In this document: positions 50,127 to 61,947 of the stretch, piece by piece
Numbering within the stretch: position 1 is the first letter of the stretch
Layout: each line of letters starts with the position of its first letter
Assembly (NCBI RefSeq): GCF_020921035.1
Contig: NC_063157.1
Span: 24,011,015-24,075,014 of the forward strand
DNA: 64,000 bases
Origin: Rhodamnia argentea
Taxonomy: Eukaryota > Streptophyta > Magnoliopsida > Myrtales > Myrtaceae
Reading direction: 5' to 3'
Made by a program: the position numbers and the translations under genes
Notes under the pieces: model-generated
The model's input: the letters and a program-made list of their open reading frames with translations, nothing else
Told to the model about the DNA's origin: nothing
Databases searched by the model: none

Positions 50127-50885
50127 ATGGAAGGAAACGGGCCGTCCGCCCGGCTCCGCCGAGGAAAATCTTTCTCCGCCGAGCGCCTCCTTGGTGCATT
50201 ATTGCCTCACGCTCCACCACTTAACCCCGCCGGAGCCAGCACTTCCTCCGCCGCGGCCGTCGGCGATGAGCTCAACGAAGACGATGTTTTCTTAACCGGT
50301 GACTTGACCGCCGATATCGCACAGCACAATCACGAGCCATCGTCGTCGACACCTCCGTCGTCCTCCTTCTCTTCCTATCCACGGCATCACCTCCGCAAGG
50401 CGTTGCCAGTCGGTCGGTCGGAAAGCTTCGGAGTCCTCGCGGCCCTGCCGGAGAACGAACCTCGCTCCGTTTTTAACCGCAAAGCGTCAATCTCCTCCTC
50501 CTCGTCTTCTTCCGCTTCCTCCTCGGCTTCGTCCTCGAGAATGATGTCAATCCCGACGGTTCCGAAGCCTCCACCGGAGCGCCTGTTGCCAGTTGCTTCG
50601 TCCAGTTATGGCTCGAGGTATCACCGATCGGCGCCGGTGAAAGTGCCGGCGTTCCCAGCGTTGATGTTGAGGAGATGTCGCGAACTCGACGAAGTCGATG
50701 ATGATTATGACGACGACGACGGAGATGGACCGATGTTGCCACCGCACGAGATTGTGGCAAGGAGTTTGGCCCGGTCGCCGATGATTGCGTGCTCTGTGCT
50801 TGAAGGCGCTGGGAGGACACTCAAGGGGAGGGATCTGAGGCAAGTTCGTAACGCCATTTTTCGGCAAACAGGTTTTCTCGATTGA
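50127..50885 (+). CDS. S40-type (DUF584) senescence-related protein
   Basis: A single exon of 252 residues from the methionine at 50127 (MEGNGPSARLRRGKSFSAER), chosen because KSFSAERLLG is the family head; an in-frame upstream methionine at 49965 would add an atypical leader. The middle is Ser/Pro-rich and disordered. The C-terminal S40 block is complete: MLPPHEIVARSLARSP, then CSVLEGAGRTLKGRDLRQVR and NAIFRQTGFLD. An acidic stretch (DDDYDDDD type) precedes it. S40 proteins are small, often nuclear, and associated with leaf senescence and stress; the molecular function is unknown. Confidence 0.88.
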   Translation: MEGNGPSARLRRGKSFSAERLLGALLPHAPPLNPAGASTSSAAAVGDELNEDDVFLTGDLTADIAQHNHEPSSSTPPSSSFSSYPRHHLRKALPVGRSESFGVLAALPENEPRSVFNRKASISSSSSSSASSSASSSRMMSIPTVPKPPPERLLPVASSSYGSRYHRSAPVKVPAFPALMLRRCRELDEVDDDYDDDDGDGPMLPPHEIVARSLARSPMIACSVLEGAGRTLKGRDLRQVRNAIFRQTGFLD

Positions 50886-53800
50886 TGAACATGTATAAAT
50901 GTACCCTTGAGGAAATTGTTATCATCGAGGAAATAATTGTGGTTGATTACTCTCCAATTCTGACGATCTAGTCATTTGAATCCATTCGTTCTTTGGTTTA
51001 TCATCTATATCTATGTGGTTCGATGCTCAGTCGATGCGGCAGATATATCATATTGCTGATTCGGATTGAATTTCAGAACCAGAACAAGAGCTACATTGGA
51101 ACTTTTGAATACTTACATGTATACCACATATGATGCGATCAATTAGTGTATCTACTTTTCCGATCCGAATTATTCAGGGGTGCCCTTGAGAATCTGTGCA
51201 ACTGTCTATTTGGTAGTTGGTACAAGTAATTTCAGCTTCTGGGAAGTTGAGGTTTCTTTTAGCGATTAGAAAAATTCCTCAATAGAGAGTTTGTTCTGAC
51301 CATGTAATTTGCATAATAATGTGATAAGCTACAAGAGTTTGAAGACTGGGACTAGAAGTAGAGTGGCCTTCAAGATGGAACTGTTTGTTCAAGTGACCCG
51401 TTAGTGTCACTTTGTGTTGCTCTTTTAGCAGCGGTGAACTGGATTTTCATGGAAGATGACTAACTACATGGCAGAGGACACAAGAACTTCTTAAACTTTG
51501 GATGGGATTGTGGCAGCCAATTTACAACCTTGGCTTGCTACTTTGAAGAAGATAATTCTAACAACATTAGCTGAAACAGCTGCATTTACACATTATGACC
51601 AAAGGAATCTTTACCGCATGCAGACCTTGATGGAGAATATGAATGATGATGATAACCGACGATATCTGGAGATTTTTTCGTTGGTAATGCTGAAAAATAT
51701 GTGTGTGAGAGAGAGAGGCATTTGATGTCCTTACAGATTCTCCTGCGCGACCTGCACGTTGAGCTTTCAACTTCTTTTTTTCCTCTCTTTGCATGTCCAC
51801 TTTTTAAGAAGCCGAGTGTTGTTTCACAAAGTTCGATTCTGTGTATGTGCTTGATCTTATGGACTATGGATGGCAATTATGAAATGCCAGATGGATAACA
51901 ACTGTTTGTCAAAATAGAAGATGATACTCTTCCTTTTTGACAGTTTGGCACCTGATACTCTAGAAAGTGGGGATCATATTTTCCATATCTTCCTTTATCT
52001 GATTCTGTGGAATTGTTTCTATTCCAGATGTGGTATCATGTATGCCTTTTGTAAGAAAGTAACTAGTTACCCTTGCAAGAAGTGGAACCCAAAATGATGC
52101 TATTACTTTTGAAGCTTTATTAACCGTCATTTTTTCATTAAGCAACTCTTAGCTCTAGTAACTTGCATATGGTGCAATAGAATGATTTTTCACGCCTTCT
52201 GTCTGCATCAAATTTAGTGGATAGAAGCCCCTCTCCTCTCTTTGTAAGTAGGAAGAGGTTTTTATATTATTCTAACTACATCAGCATGATCAAGAAGCTG
52301 CTCCTACAACTGGTGGCGGATCAAGCTGTTGGAAGCCCCTGAAAGAGCATGTCTCCTGTGGCGTTGCTTTATTATTCTATCTTATGATTGTAGCCATCTT
52401 ACTCTAGAGCAAGTTCAAAACTTGGTGGTGAATCAGTCTAGTTGTTATTTGGGGTACTGCTTTGATATAGATTGTCAGTGCACTTTCAACTGTCATTCTC
52501 ATGTTATATATTGTTTCTTTGTACCTTTCAGAAAAACATATTATTTCTCTTGCATTCTCTAGACGGGGAATTTGTCTTGTTTGATTTTTAGGGTATTTCA
52601 TTGATAGAGCTTTAATGCGATTTCAAGATGGTCATACAGGTTAAAATTAATTCTTGTGTTATTGACATCAGGTGGCCAAACTTTGACCATGCTGATTCCC
52701 ATCAAATTGAATTTAGTCCTTTCGAATTTTCTTCAATGCTTTCTTTATTTCATAATCCGTTGGCTGACTTGAAGAAATGCGGCCAAATACTATTGGGATG
52801 CTAAAGTTGAATGTAGCATAATACTTCACTTTGAATGCAGGGATACTAAAGCAGGTTGTTCAGAATAATAGAAAGTGAAACAAATCAACTTCCATTCTAT
52901 ATCTTATGTATGAAGACAAGATGATTGTTGATTGGATGCACCCATGTCCTTGTGGGCAACTTTGGTACATCATGTATTTCCTTCTTGGTGCATAAGGAAC
53001 CCTAAGAATTATTTGTTTTCCTTATCATAATAACAAAGTCAAAATAGATTGTGCGGGAGGCACCAACAGCGTGAGTTATATTTTTCTCTCTGTTTCCCTG
53101 TCTCCTCCATCTTTGGATTTGGCGTTGGCTGTCATGAGGTGATTTCCAGGAGCAAAATTCTTCCGCATTGATCCTGTGTGGCTGGACTACTGCTGACGGA
53201 TATGGATATTGGAGACTTGTAGTTTGGTGTATTTTTTTTTTTTCTTTTTTTGGTCGAAGTAGTTTGGTGTAGTTTATGTGGAGCACTTTCTCCTATTTGT
53301 CAGATGGTAGAGACCACGCAGTTATCTCACTGATTAAGAGTTGCTGTTTATTTTCATTTATGAGGGTATTTTAGGTTGTCTTGCTTTCTTTGACCAAGAT
53401 TTGCGTTTGAGGAACAGGGAAGTTCTGAAATGCAATGAATTCCACTCCAAAATCCTGGTAATAGGTTCCATCTATATGAGAGTAGTGACTAAATTGTGCA
53501 GTCAAACTATCTAGCCTCACAGACAGAATTTAATTGGAGGTTCCGTGTTGCACTTGATACTGAGTTGATTATTACTAGTGTTGAAATCTCACATAGCTTG
53601 ACAATATGATTTATATGCTCTTTATATGTATGTGGTTTCCCTCCACCTCTTAACTTAAGCTTTTGGATTGGATTTTCCATTAACTAGATTCTTGTGGATA
53701 GCTTGTTAATAGGTTTTGATGGAGGCAAACTCTTCTTCAAGCAAGACATTGATACCAAATTGTCATCTTCTCTTGGGGTCTTTGAATTCAATGCGGATAA

Positions 53801-56800
53801 TGTTTTCTAATGTGAATAACGAGCAAGATTCTGTTTGCCTGATCGACATCTGACCTCACAGAGTGATATTGCTTTTAGCTTTGCTGCTTTTCTTTGAGCA
53901 ATCTCTTGTTGCGATAGGATGTTGAAGAGATTTGTCCTTCTTTTTTTTTTTTTTCTGCCAATGGTGTTAGTATGTTTCTGTGGCTTTTGTTCTGTGTTAG
54001 CTTGTCCTTTTGATTTCATCTGATCATCATGATTTTCCACTGTTGCTTTCTAGATGCTGATATCAGAGTTGATTTCACTTTTCTTGCTTTTCGTTGAAAG
54101 AAGTGAAATCAACTCTGATATCAACACTGTTCGAGGCACAGTGGCCGAGTGAAGAATGCATATGTGACAATGATACCTTGTAAGCAATCAAATGACTTTT
54201 CTGGCCATAATTTTGGACATAGAATGGCAACAATTGTGATGTGCCATGAAAGAAAGATCTCTTGATTGCTTTGTTGACCATATTGTCACGCCCTGTAATA
54301 AACACTGTACGAGTATGAGATGCTGTCTCCAGTGGATGATGACCTCTGCGGTGTCCATGGATTCTCTTTTTCTTTGTGTAGAATGGTGTTTGTTGACTAT
54401 ACTTTCTATAGTTGATGGAATCTCCACACGGGGTGAGAGGCGACTTTACTTTCAATTGATGCTTGAGTAATGAAAAGGACATCATCAGGACTCGGGAGAA
54501 GATTGTTTACCTAAAGCAATAGCACATGGGTCAGTCGTCCTCACCCTCCTTTTGGATATGTAACTGCAGATGCTGTTGTGCATAAATATTTCGTAACTGA
54601 AGCATTTCTGATGAAAGATCATTTTGTAACACAGCTTAATGATCAAAGTTGCTTTTGTGGGTAAAATTTGTTGAGTTATATACCTGTGTACCCATGTGCT
54701 TTGGGTTCAAGTTGTTAACTGCTCATATCATGTGCTAGCTTACTAGTTTCTCTCAATCTTTAGTGGACCACAACCTTTTCTGATCCTGCTTTCGAATCTC
54801 CCATCTATGATTTGCCACTTGCTTTGCCAACTTTCTCTGAGGCTGCTTTCGAATCTCCCGTCTATGATTTGCCTGATTATGCAGATTACTCGTCAAGTAT
54901 GTTGATGCCCTGTCGATGCATCTGGAACTGGACCACAAAAGGTGGTGGGATGATATTCAAAATTCCGTTACATTTTTCAGTGGATTGTACATCTTCTTAT
55001 CATGATGATTTACATCCTTTGTTTGGATATTTTCATGTCGATCTCTCACTTTATCTTGACCATGAAGCCTCTCTCTCAGGTTCACCTCTTCAGCTAATTG
55101 GAGACTCTTTTGAACTATGAACAGATTTGTCATTTGATGGCTGTTGTTTGTTACTGGGCAGGCAATCAAGTCAGTAACATGTTTGTAATAGGAAAGAAAA
55201 CTAGTTAGGATGGTGTGGATGGGTGATGGAGTTTGAGAGGGGCGAAGATATGATATCCACCATTTATCGGTCGCATACACATTGACTGACTAGTTGTGGT
55301 TGCAGTTGGACTCTCTTGATGTGTGTTCTCGGATGGTGGGTCGGTCCGCTTGGGATGTTCACTTCACCTGTGGAGGACTTTATAACCGTACTTCTGGTTT
55401 AGGTAAGTAGTAATGGTGATGGCTGCGTGAATCCCAGCGATGGTTTTTATGGATTGACTGATTGATATTGATTGATGTCTTGAAACTCTTCCTTATTCAA
55501 CAACAATGTGCGTATGTTCCGCCCCCCACCACAACCCCCCAAGCATGATGCGACTGCTCCCCCGATGTATGTTGTACATGGTCCCTTCTCGAATGATGTC
55601 TCAGTTTGTTGAGTATATGCATTGGAAGTGTGCCATCTCGACAATATCGCTGCAGTACAAGAGCATTTGCGAGGGTCAAATTCTTTATATGCGGCTAAAA
55701 GCCCCTCTCTATTCGCTGTGCGCAACCGAATTCTTAACGATTCCCGTGGCGTTTGATCTCTTATGGTCTGCCAGAAGTGATGTGAACTTGTGAGAATCCC
55801 TGTTGTTCTGAACTTGAATTACGTCGAGCAGTTGATTGTCGGTGAAAGAGATTCATGTCTTGAGACTTTTGGGGTGCTTCTGGGGTCTACGAAGGATTAC
55901 CAACTGCCTACACATCTTTTCGGCTTGATCCGTGTAGGCCCAATGATCGATTCTTGTTTGTACGTCGGCAGGTGGCTTGGGACGAGTGGTTACAATGGAC
56001 ACGTGAACTATTGCCGATGACCTTAAGAACCGTTGTTGATATTCACATACGTGGATGACCATGAATAAGCTGTCGATACACGATAGAGTATGATTGATGA
56101 TTATCATGGCAGAATTAGTCGGTAAGGACACGGACTAAAAAGGGATCGGCAGATTACCGATTGTGACACCGAATGAGAATTGAATGCTTGGAGAGGTGTC
56201 GAAATTCATTATGTTACTCAAATTTGAAATCATCGGTGTATAGGGCAATGAAGTGCGGTGGATCGTGGAGGAAGAATAAAGTTAACTCGACAATTACAAA
56301 TGCGAGAGATCAAGGTGCGATTTTAAGGGAACAGCTACCTGGAGGTGAAATCATGGAAACGTCAGAATATGGGATCAAGATTCTTGGAGATGTATAAGCA
56401 TTGCTAAAACTGCGGAAGAATTGCTCGTAGGCAATGACGTTGTGAACACTATAAATGCTGGTGTTCGTCTATTGAAGATCCCACGCATAATACACAAAAC
56501 ATATTATCTTTTAATTCATGTAGTGTACTGATGTCTGTAGATTTCAGATACTGCGTCGTCATTAAATTTTGACTTGAATCTTTGTTATAGTTTATGGGTG
56601 CTTCGTCGTCGATTAAATTCGACCGTTGTATCTTTATATCCTCACACTTTTTCATCGATTAAAAAATCAAAAAGCAACTTTTGATGAAAGGCATTTTATC
56701 GCAGAAGTCAATTCCAACGAAGCAATTCCATTTTGGCCCATACCTCATTGTGAGAGAGTATCTTACAAGGGGGTCACATCAAATAACACCGCACATGGAA

Positions 56801-56844
56801 TCTGCTAGTAAAAATGGCAGGGTTTCGGAATTTAACCGTAAAGG
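50886..56844. other. Six-kilobase gene-poor stretch
   Basis: Reads as single-copy-like AT-rich DNA without tandem or transposon signatures for most of its length. All open frames are below 140 codons, overlap frames on the other strand and show no domain. Specific items are a perfect foldback at 54058-54123 and a 57-bp direct repeat (gctttcgaatctcc at about 54788 and 54845). A long non-coding transcript or a very decayed gene cannot be excluded. Confidence 0.4.
54058..54123. repeat. Perfect 23-bp foldback with 20-bp loop
   Basis: The arm tgatatcagagttgatttca plus ctt at 54058-54080 is followed after a 20-base loop by its exact complement at 54101-54123. The match is perfect over 23 bases and stops abruptly. 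It could be a hairpin RNA gene, a young inverted duplication or a replication/assembly product. No miRNA family is recognised. Confidence 0.85.
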
Positions 56845-56853
56845 ATGATTGAA

Positions 56854-57510
56854 GGGAAAATTACTAAACCAGTTCTAAACCTATTGCAATTGTGTCAATT
56901 CAAACCTAAATATTTTTTTTTTATTAATTCAGTCATAAATATTTTTACATTTGTGTCAATTTAATACATTTGATCGGCTAGTGCTGACGTGACACTTTTT
57001 AAAAAAATAATATTTAATGATTCTTTGAATTTTTATGAATTTTCTTCTTTAGTCTTTTTTTTTTCCCAAACCCTTGGGCTGGCGAGAATGTTGTGGGCCT
57101 CGCGGCCATTGCCCAAACTAGGCGAGAGCGTCGTGTCCCTCACTTGGTCCGGGTGAGGGCCATGACGCTCTTGCTTGATATGGGCGAGCGAGGTTGTCGC
57201 GGCCATCGCCCATCCTAGGTGAGGGCCAGCGAAGGTCCTGGTGTCCTCGCCGGCCCAATGGTTGGAAAAAAAAACAAATCTAAAGAAAAAAAAGAGAAAA
57301 AAATCATAAAAATTCGAAAAAAATGATTTAAATATTATTTATAAAAGTGGCACGTCAACGCCGGCGTGCTACGTCTACACCAGCCGGCCAAATTAGTTGA
57401 ATTGACACAAATGCAAAAGGTTTAGGACCGAATTGACAAAAAAAAGAAAAGATTTATGATTGAATTTGTACAATTACAATAAGTTTAGGAGGATTTTGAT
57501 AATTCTCTCA
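56854..57510. repeat. Mutator-type MITE, family B, copy 2
   Basis: Flanked by a perfect 9-bp target duplication, atgattgaa at 56845-56853 and 57511-57519. The arms gggaaaattac and tgagagaattat (complement of the right end) continue into ctaaacctattgcaattgtg and its partner. The centre has a GC-rich block (57070-57260, ggcgagag and gggtgagggcc phrases). The same family as the MITE in the peroxidase intron. Confidence 0.9.
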
Positions 57511-57519
57511 ATGATTGAA

Positions 57520-58039
57520 ATGCATATCAAATGGATAATGCGATTGATCGGTTATGACCCCTCATAATAGTAGAGCTTGAGTCATCACCAACATCAAGAG
57601 ATACGAGGATAGCTATAGCTCCAAAAAGTATGCACCATTTGTACTTTTCCCAAATGGATGCAAATGACGTATGGAAATGAGGATTCGCCTCTCTTTTTCA
57701 CCGAAACAAATCCAAGTTACTCTATCCAACCAAGATTCAACTCCAATCCCGGGGCGTCAAACACGTCTGAAAATGTCCAAAAGCTATCATTCTCAAAAGC
57801 TGCGGAGCGATTTGATTGGGATTTCAAAGGTCCCGCGGTGGGAGGGTTTCCAGCCGCCACCCCCACTAAACCAAATTGGATCTTTCATGATTGATAGCGT
57901 TTGGCTAACCCATTCCATTTGAGCATATATCCTGTAGAAGTCAATTCGCTTGGTTAATTGAATTAGTCAAAGAATGAATCGTAATAGAGTATCTTGGAAG
58001 TTCGATTTCGCAAACAAGAAAATTGCAGCAGTGTGGTTC
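57520..58039. other. Intergenic, no supported gene
   Basis: Two overlapping frames at 57658-57922 have no start context or domain. A fragment such as KAAERFDWDFKGPAVGGFP is protein-like but not recognised. Confidence 0.3.
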
Positions 58040-58510
58040 TGTTAGGATTCGACACACAATCACAATGAAATAGAGCGTAAAAATAATAAAGTGAAATCAA
58101 GACACGATTCTTATCTTGATTCATCTTAAATTATGGCTATATCTAATAGATAATTTCACTATAATTAACATGTTGTAACTCTTTGTCACATCACTTTTTT
58201 ACAAGTGAAAGAGATAATATATAACAACTTATGGGCCTAAGCCTAAACAACCAATAAAATATGGGCTTAAATTATGAAAGCCTTATGACGGCTCGAGGGC
58301 GCTGCTCCCGTGACCCTCACCGGAGCGGCCCTCAGAACCCCGCCCGCTCACCGAAAACGGGGACCCCCATGCCACCCCAATAGCTTCTCGTCCCTAGAGT
58401 AACTTGTTTTTCCATGGAAAGTAAGAACGGGGCGTCGAGATTTACTCTAGTGACTTTGTACATTAGATCTATCCAAAATGATATTGACCCAACGTGAAGG
58501 TTTCGCAACA
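58040..58510 (-). repeat. Solo LTR
   Basis: Starts TGTTAGGATTCG and ends TTTCGCAACA, with TG and CA termini. It is flanked by ggttc (58035-58039) and gattc (58511-58515), a 5-bp target duplication with one mismatch. No internal retroelement region adjoins, so recombination between LTRs is likely. A GC-rich stretch near 58290-58360 resembles one in the LTR-like piece at 4979-5468. Orientation is assigned by analogy to the Copia LTR and is tentative. Confidence 0.65.
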
Positions 58511-58782
58511 GATTCACCTACGCCTTACTTGAAAAGATATTCTATCTAATTTTTTTTTTTCTGTTTTTTTATTATTCAAGCATAAAATCTTTAGTAAAAT
58601 ATTGTTGTTAGAACTGTGCAATGGCACGCTCTTTATTATAAGAATGGGCAATCGAGATCAGCAATCTAGGAACACGATCTCTTTTTCTCCGATGTCCAAG
58701 AACAAATGAAATTCGTTTACCCCAGTCTTCAGAAATATCCTTGCATCTTCCTTTTGCTGTCTTTCGGAGAACACTGAAAGGG

Positions 58783-59328
58783 CTGCGTTTGGTTGTCCGT
58801 ATAAAACTCGGGATAAGATATGTTTTATCTTATCCCGTATTTAGTAGGTGTCCCGAATATTATAATGTCGGATATAGATGGGATATAACCCGGATAAAAA
58901 AATCCGAGGGGAGGGCTAGGATAAGGTCGGATAAGATTTCTTTTATCCGTCATATAAAAGCTAACTTTTAGAATGATGACAACTTTCTTGTCTCATTTGT
59001 TTCTATTTTCATTTCATTTTATTTATTTTTTGCAAAGAGGTTTGAAAATCTAATAAAATGTGTATATTTTCAAGTTTTTTTTTGTGTATGAGAACGTTAT
59101 TTTTATAGTAATAAGATCGGAATATTTCATGAGCATCACGTAGGGGCATATATGTCCTTATCTTGATATACAATTTCTACCAAATGCGGGATAGTATATG
59201 ATATGAGAATATCCGACTTTAAATCCATGATTCACCAAACAGTGGATATGATATGGCCAAATCCCTAGATTTCTTATCTTATCCTATCCAATCCTATCCG
59301 ACCGAGAAATCCCGACGACCAAACGCAG
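58783..59328. repeat. TIR element (MITE), 546 bp
   Basis: Left end CTGCGTTTGGTTGTC and complement of the right end CTGCGTTTGGTCGTC are near-identical inverted repeats. The inside is rich in ggataag/cttatcc pairs that fold on each other. No clear target duplication was read, so the superfamily is not certain (Harbinger or hAT). Confidence 0.75.
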
Positions 59329-59350
59329 ATATTTGATTTATTTGATTCAC

Positions 59351-60677
59351 CTCCATTTGTTTCACAATAAATGCGAAGTCTTTAGAAAATAATTTCTAAA
59401 AAATAATTTTTCAAAAAAATGATAATATTTTTCGGTGTTTGGTTAAACTATGAAAAAGACCCGGAAAATATTTTCCATCGTTTGGTATAGAAAATCAAAT
59501 TTGATTTTTCTCTACGGATTCTTTTAATATTTTTTTGTTTTTCTGTTTTTTATTTTATTTTTTATTATTTTAAATTCGAATTTTTTTAATTATTTATCCT
59601 TTATCTTTTTTTTATTTTATTTTTATTTTGGTTTCGGTTGATCTCTGGCAGTAGGCGAACTCGAGGCTCGATCCGGGGTGAACCAGCCGAGAGCCACGCC
59701 GAACTGTCCAATCACGCACATGTACTGCGCTTGCCTAGCATTGCCACTATCAGCGACGTCAGGATCCGAAGGTCACCTCGGCCCCGATCACATTCGACAT
59801 CCACCTCCACCCTCCTCGCCCTTGGAACGCCCCTGCGAACGGCGCCTCCAAGTCGATCTGCCGCCATCGAAACAACGCAGCAACCGTTGTCAACGGCGAC
59901 AAGAAAAAAAATATCAAGAAAAACACGTGGATGGACTAAGAATCGTGACGATTGTGCTCGTGCCCAACTCGGATTTTATTAGATATCTTAGACGCTGATT
60001 GAGAGAGAGAGAGAGAACTCTGCTCTCTCTAGTTTCATCTATTTTCTTATGTTTTTGCAGAACATCGAATGCTCGCTGAAGAGAGATGGAGAGAGAGAGA
60101 GAGAGAGAAGATGAGGAATTACTTGGAGAGAAAATGTTAAAGCAACGCAGTGCCCAACGCAACAACCTCTTAGCCAATGTGCTACGCTGTACGCACACCA
60201 AATGATTCAGACAAAACGATCGATGGGCGGATTTGCGATTCTTTACCATGTCGTAGGGGAGGAAAATGGATATGGAAGCGGCCATCAAGCAGTAGAGGAC
60301 GTTGACGAGGACGACGGAGCCTGAGACTCCGATGGGTCTGTCCTTAATGGGGTTCTTCACCTCCTCCGTCATGGTTGAGATCGCCTTGGCCGAGCTCGAA
60401 CCTTGCTGATCTGGCGGAGGAAGGAGGAAAAAGGAAAAAAAAATTAAAATAAAAGAAAATTAAAAAAATAAAAAATAAAAATTTTCGAATTTTGAAAAAA
60501 ATAAAAAAGAAAAGAAAGTAATAAAATAACTAAAAAGAAAAATATTTTCCCCACTTTTGAAGGAGTTTTTTTTCATAGGAAAAAATATTTTTCGGGACTA
60601 GCTTGTTTTCTGCCTCCAAAATCCGAAAAATCCAAAAACCGTTTTTCGAAAAGTTATTTTTCGCGAAATAAATGGAG
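59351..60677 (-). mobile_element. Pack-type hAT-like element carrying transporter exons
   Basis: Long imperfect inverted arms of roughly 200 bases: the left starts ctccatttgtttcac and the complement of the right starts ctccatttatttcgcg. Both continue with ttttcgg and ggaaaatattttcc pairs. The unique GC-richer core (about 59640-60420) holds two minus-strand exon pieces of a cationic amino acid transporter. GA runs at 60001-60014 and 60090-60108 lie between them. No 8-bp target duplication was found, so end positions are approximate. Confidence 0.65.
59665..60400 (-). pseudogene. Captured fragment of a cationic amino acid transporter (CAT family)
   Basis: Exon piece A (about 60400-60247, minus) reads AISTMTEEVKNPIKDRPIGV, then GSVVLVNVLYCLMAASISIF and LPYDM, ending at a normal GTAAAG donor. 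This is the conserved CAT segment around STMAEEVKNP. Exon piece B (about 59800-59665) reads TSLIVAMLGK and, after a one-base deletion, AQYMCVIGQFGVALGWF, matching a later CAT transmembrane block. The two lie in gene order with intron-like sequence between them, so a genomic piece rather than an mRNA copy was captured. Intact CATs carry basic amino acids across membranes; this fragment cannot. Confidence 0.75.
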
Positions 60678-60690
60678 TCTTAAAATGGTT

Positions 60691-61559
60691 GTAATTTTTC
60701 CAAATATTGCGTGTGTTCTTGACTTTTATTATCAAAATGATGATTTTCGAGAGGAATAGGGAGTCAAGCTCGCGAGAACACGAAATGTCGGAGAAATTAT
60801 AAACGAGCCTCGTGAGAATGTTACAACACAGCACAACCCAACAAAATCATGATGGGAGACATCCACCGAAAGTGGACTATCTTCTCGTGGAAAAAACAGT
60901 GAACAAACACCCATAAAAAAAAAAAATTGGATTAAAAACAAGGATAGGACATCATAAGAGGTACGGAATGTTCGTGGTCGTTAATTATGAATCTAAGATA
61001 GTCAAAGATGGGTCCTCATTTATTTCCCTTTTGGCCTTTTTCTCTATGTTTTAGCACGTCTACCGGGTGTGTTTGGATTGACTTTTACAGTTTTATCTCT
61101 CTTGTTTGTTTTTTTTATTGCTCAATCTAAATCTATAGCGCACGCGTATTATAAGTAAGTCCTCTTCTTTCTAATATATCTCAAGCCCCGTTATAAAAAA
61201 ATAATAATAAAAAGAAACGAGTTAGTACGGTACCGAATCAAGTAAAGGCGGATTCTTTAGAATAACTATTAAATTCGATTATCCCGCACTGTATCGACCC
61301 GACGGTTATGTTTAATCGTCACCGCAGTTGCCGTTGTTTTCTCGACCTCGGAGATGGTTGAGGCACCAAAGCTATGTAATTTCAAATGGTGAAAAGAAAT
61401 GAAAGACAGAGAAAGAAGTGAGGAATTTCTTGAGTTGAGTGCCTAGCGGAATCCTAAAAAATCAATAAGGCATATCTCAAATTGTTGGCCAGTCATCTAC
61501 GTAACTTCAATGGAAGTCGAGAGAATGAAATGACTCTCGCCAGAAGAAAGGTAAACTAA
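60691..61559. other. Intergenic, no supported gene
   Basis: AT-rich DNA with no domain in any frame and no repeat structure that I recognise. Confidence 0.4.
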
Positions 61560-61568
61560 ATGAAATAA

Positions 61569-61938
61569 GGGTTAAAACTACGAAAAGCTCAAACTGACCC
61601 AAATTTATTTCAAATTATTTTTTTATCATAAAAAAGGTAAATCGGTATACCTATGATAAATTTACCATAAACTATTTTTTTTACCACAAAAAATCTAAAA
61701 TTAGTACACTTGTGACAAATTTACTTCAAATTAATTTTGTGACCACAAAAAATCCCAAATTGATACATCCGTAACAAATTTATCTTCTCCTAATTTCCAT
61801 TAAATTGGGTTGATACCACAAAAAATCTTAAATTGATACACATGTGACAAACAGAGGATAAAAATCCCAAACTGGTACATCTATCAATCGTCACGTATCA
61901 CAAATCTATCGGTTTGGTGTTTTTCGTAGTATTAACCC
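61569..61938. repeat. Mutator-type MITE, family A, copy 2
   Basis: Perfect 9-bp target duplication atgaaataa at 61560-61568 and 61939-61947. The ends gggttaaaactacg and gggttaatactacg (complement of the right end) match family A at 12381-12900, and the body has the same gacaaattta units but is 150 bases shorter. Confidence 0.9.
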
Positions 61939-61947
61939 ATGAAATAA

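Noticed and set aside
51636-51695. Possible box C/D snoRNA (gatgatgat followed by ctgaa)
   Set aside because: Boxes are common by chance, the terminal stem is poor and no guide match could be tested.
59638-59998. Plus-strand open frames in the hAT-like element core
   Set aside because: The minus strand of this part carries the transporter exon piece; the plus frames have no recognised domain.
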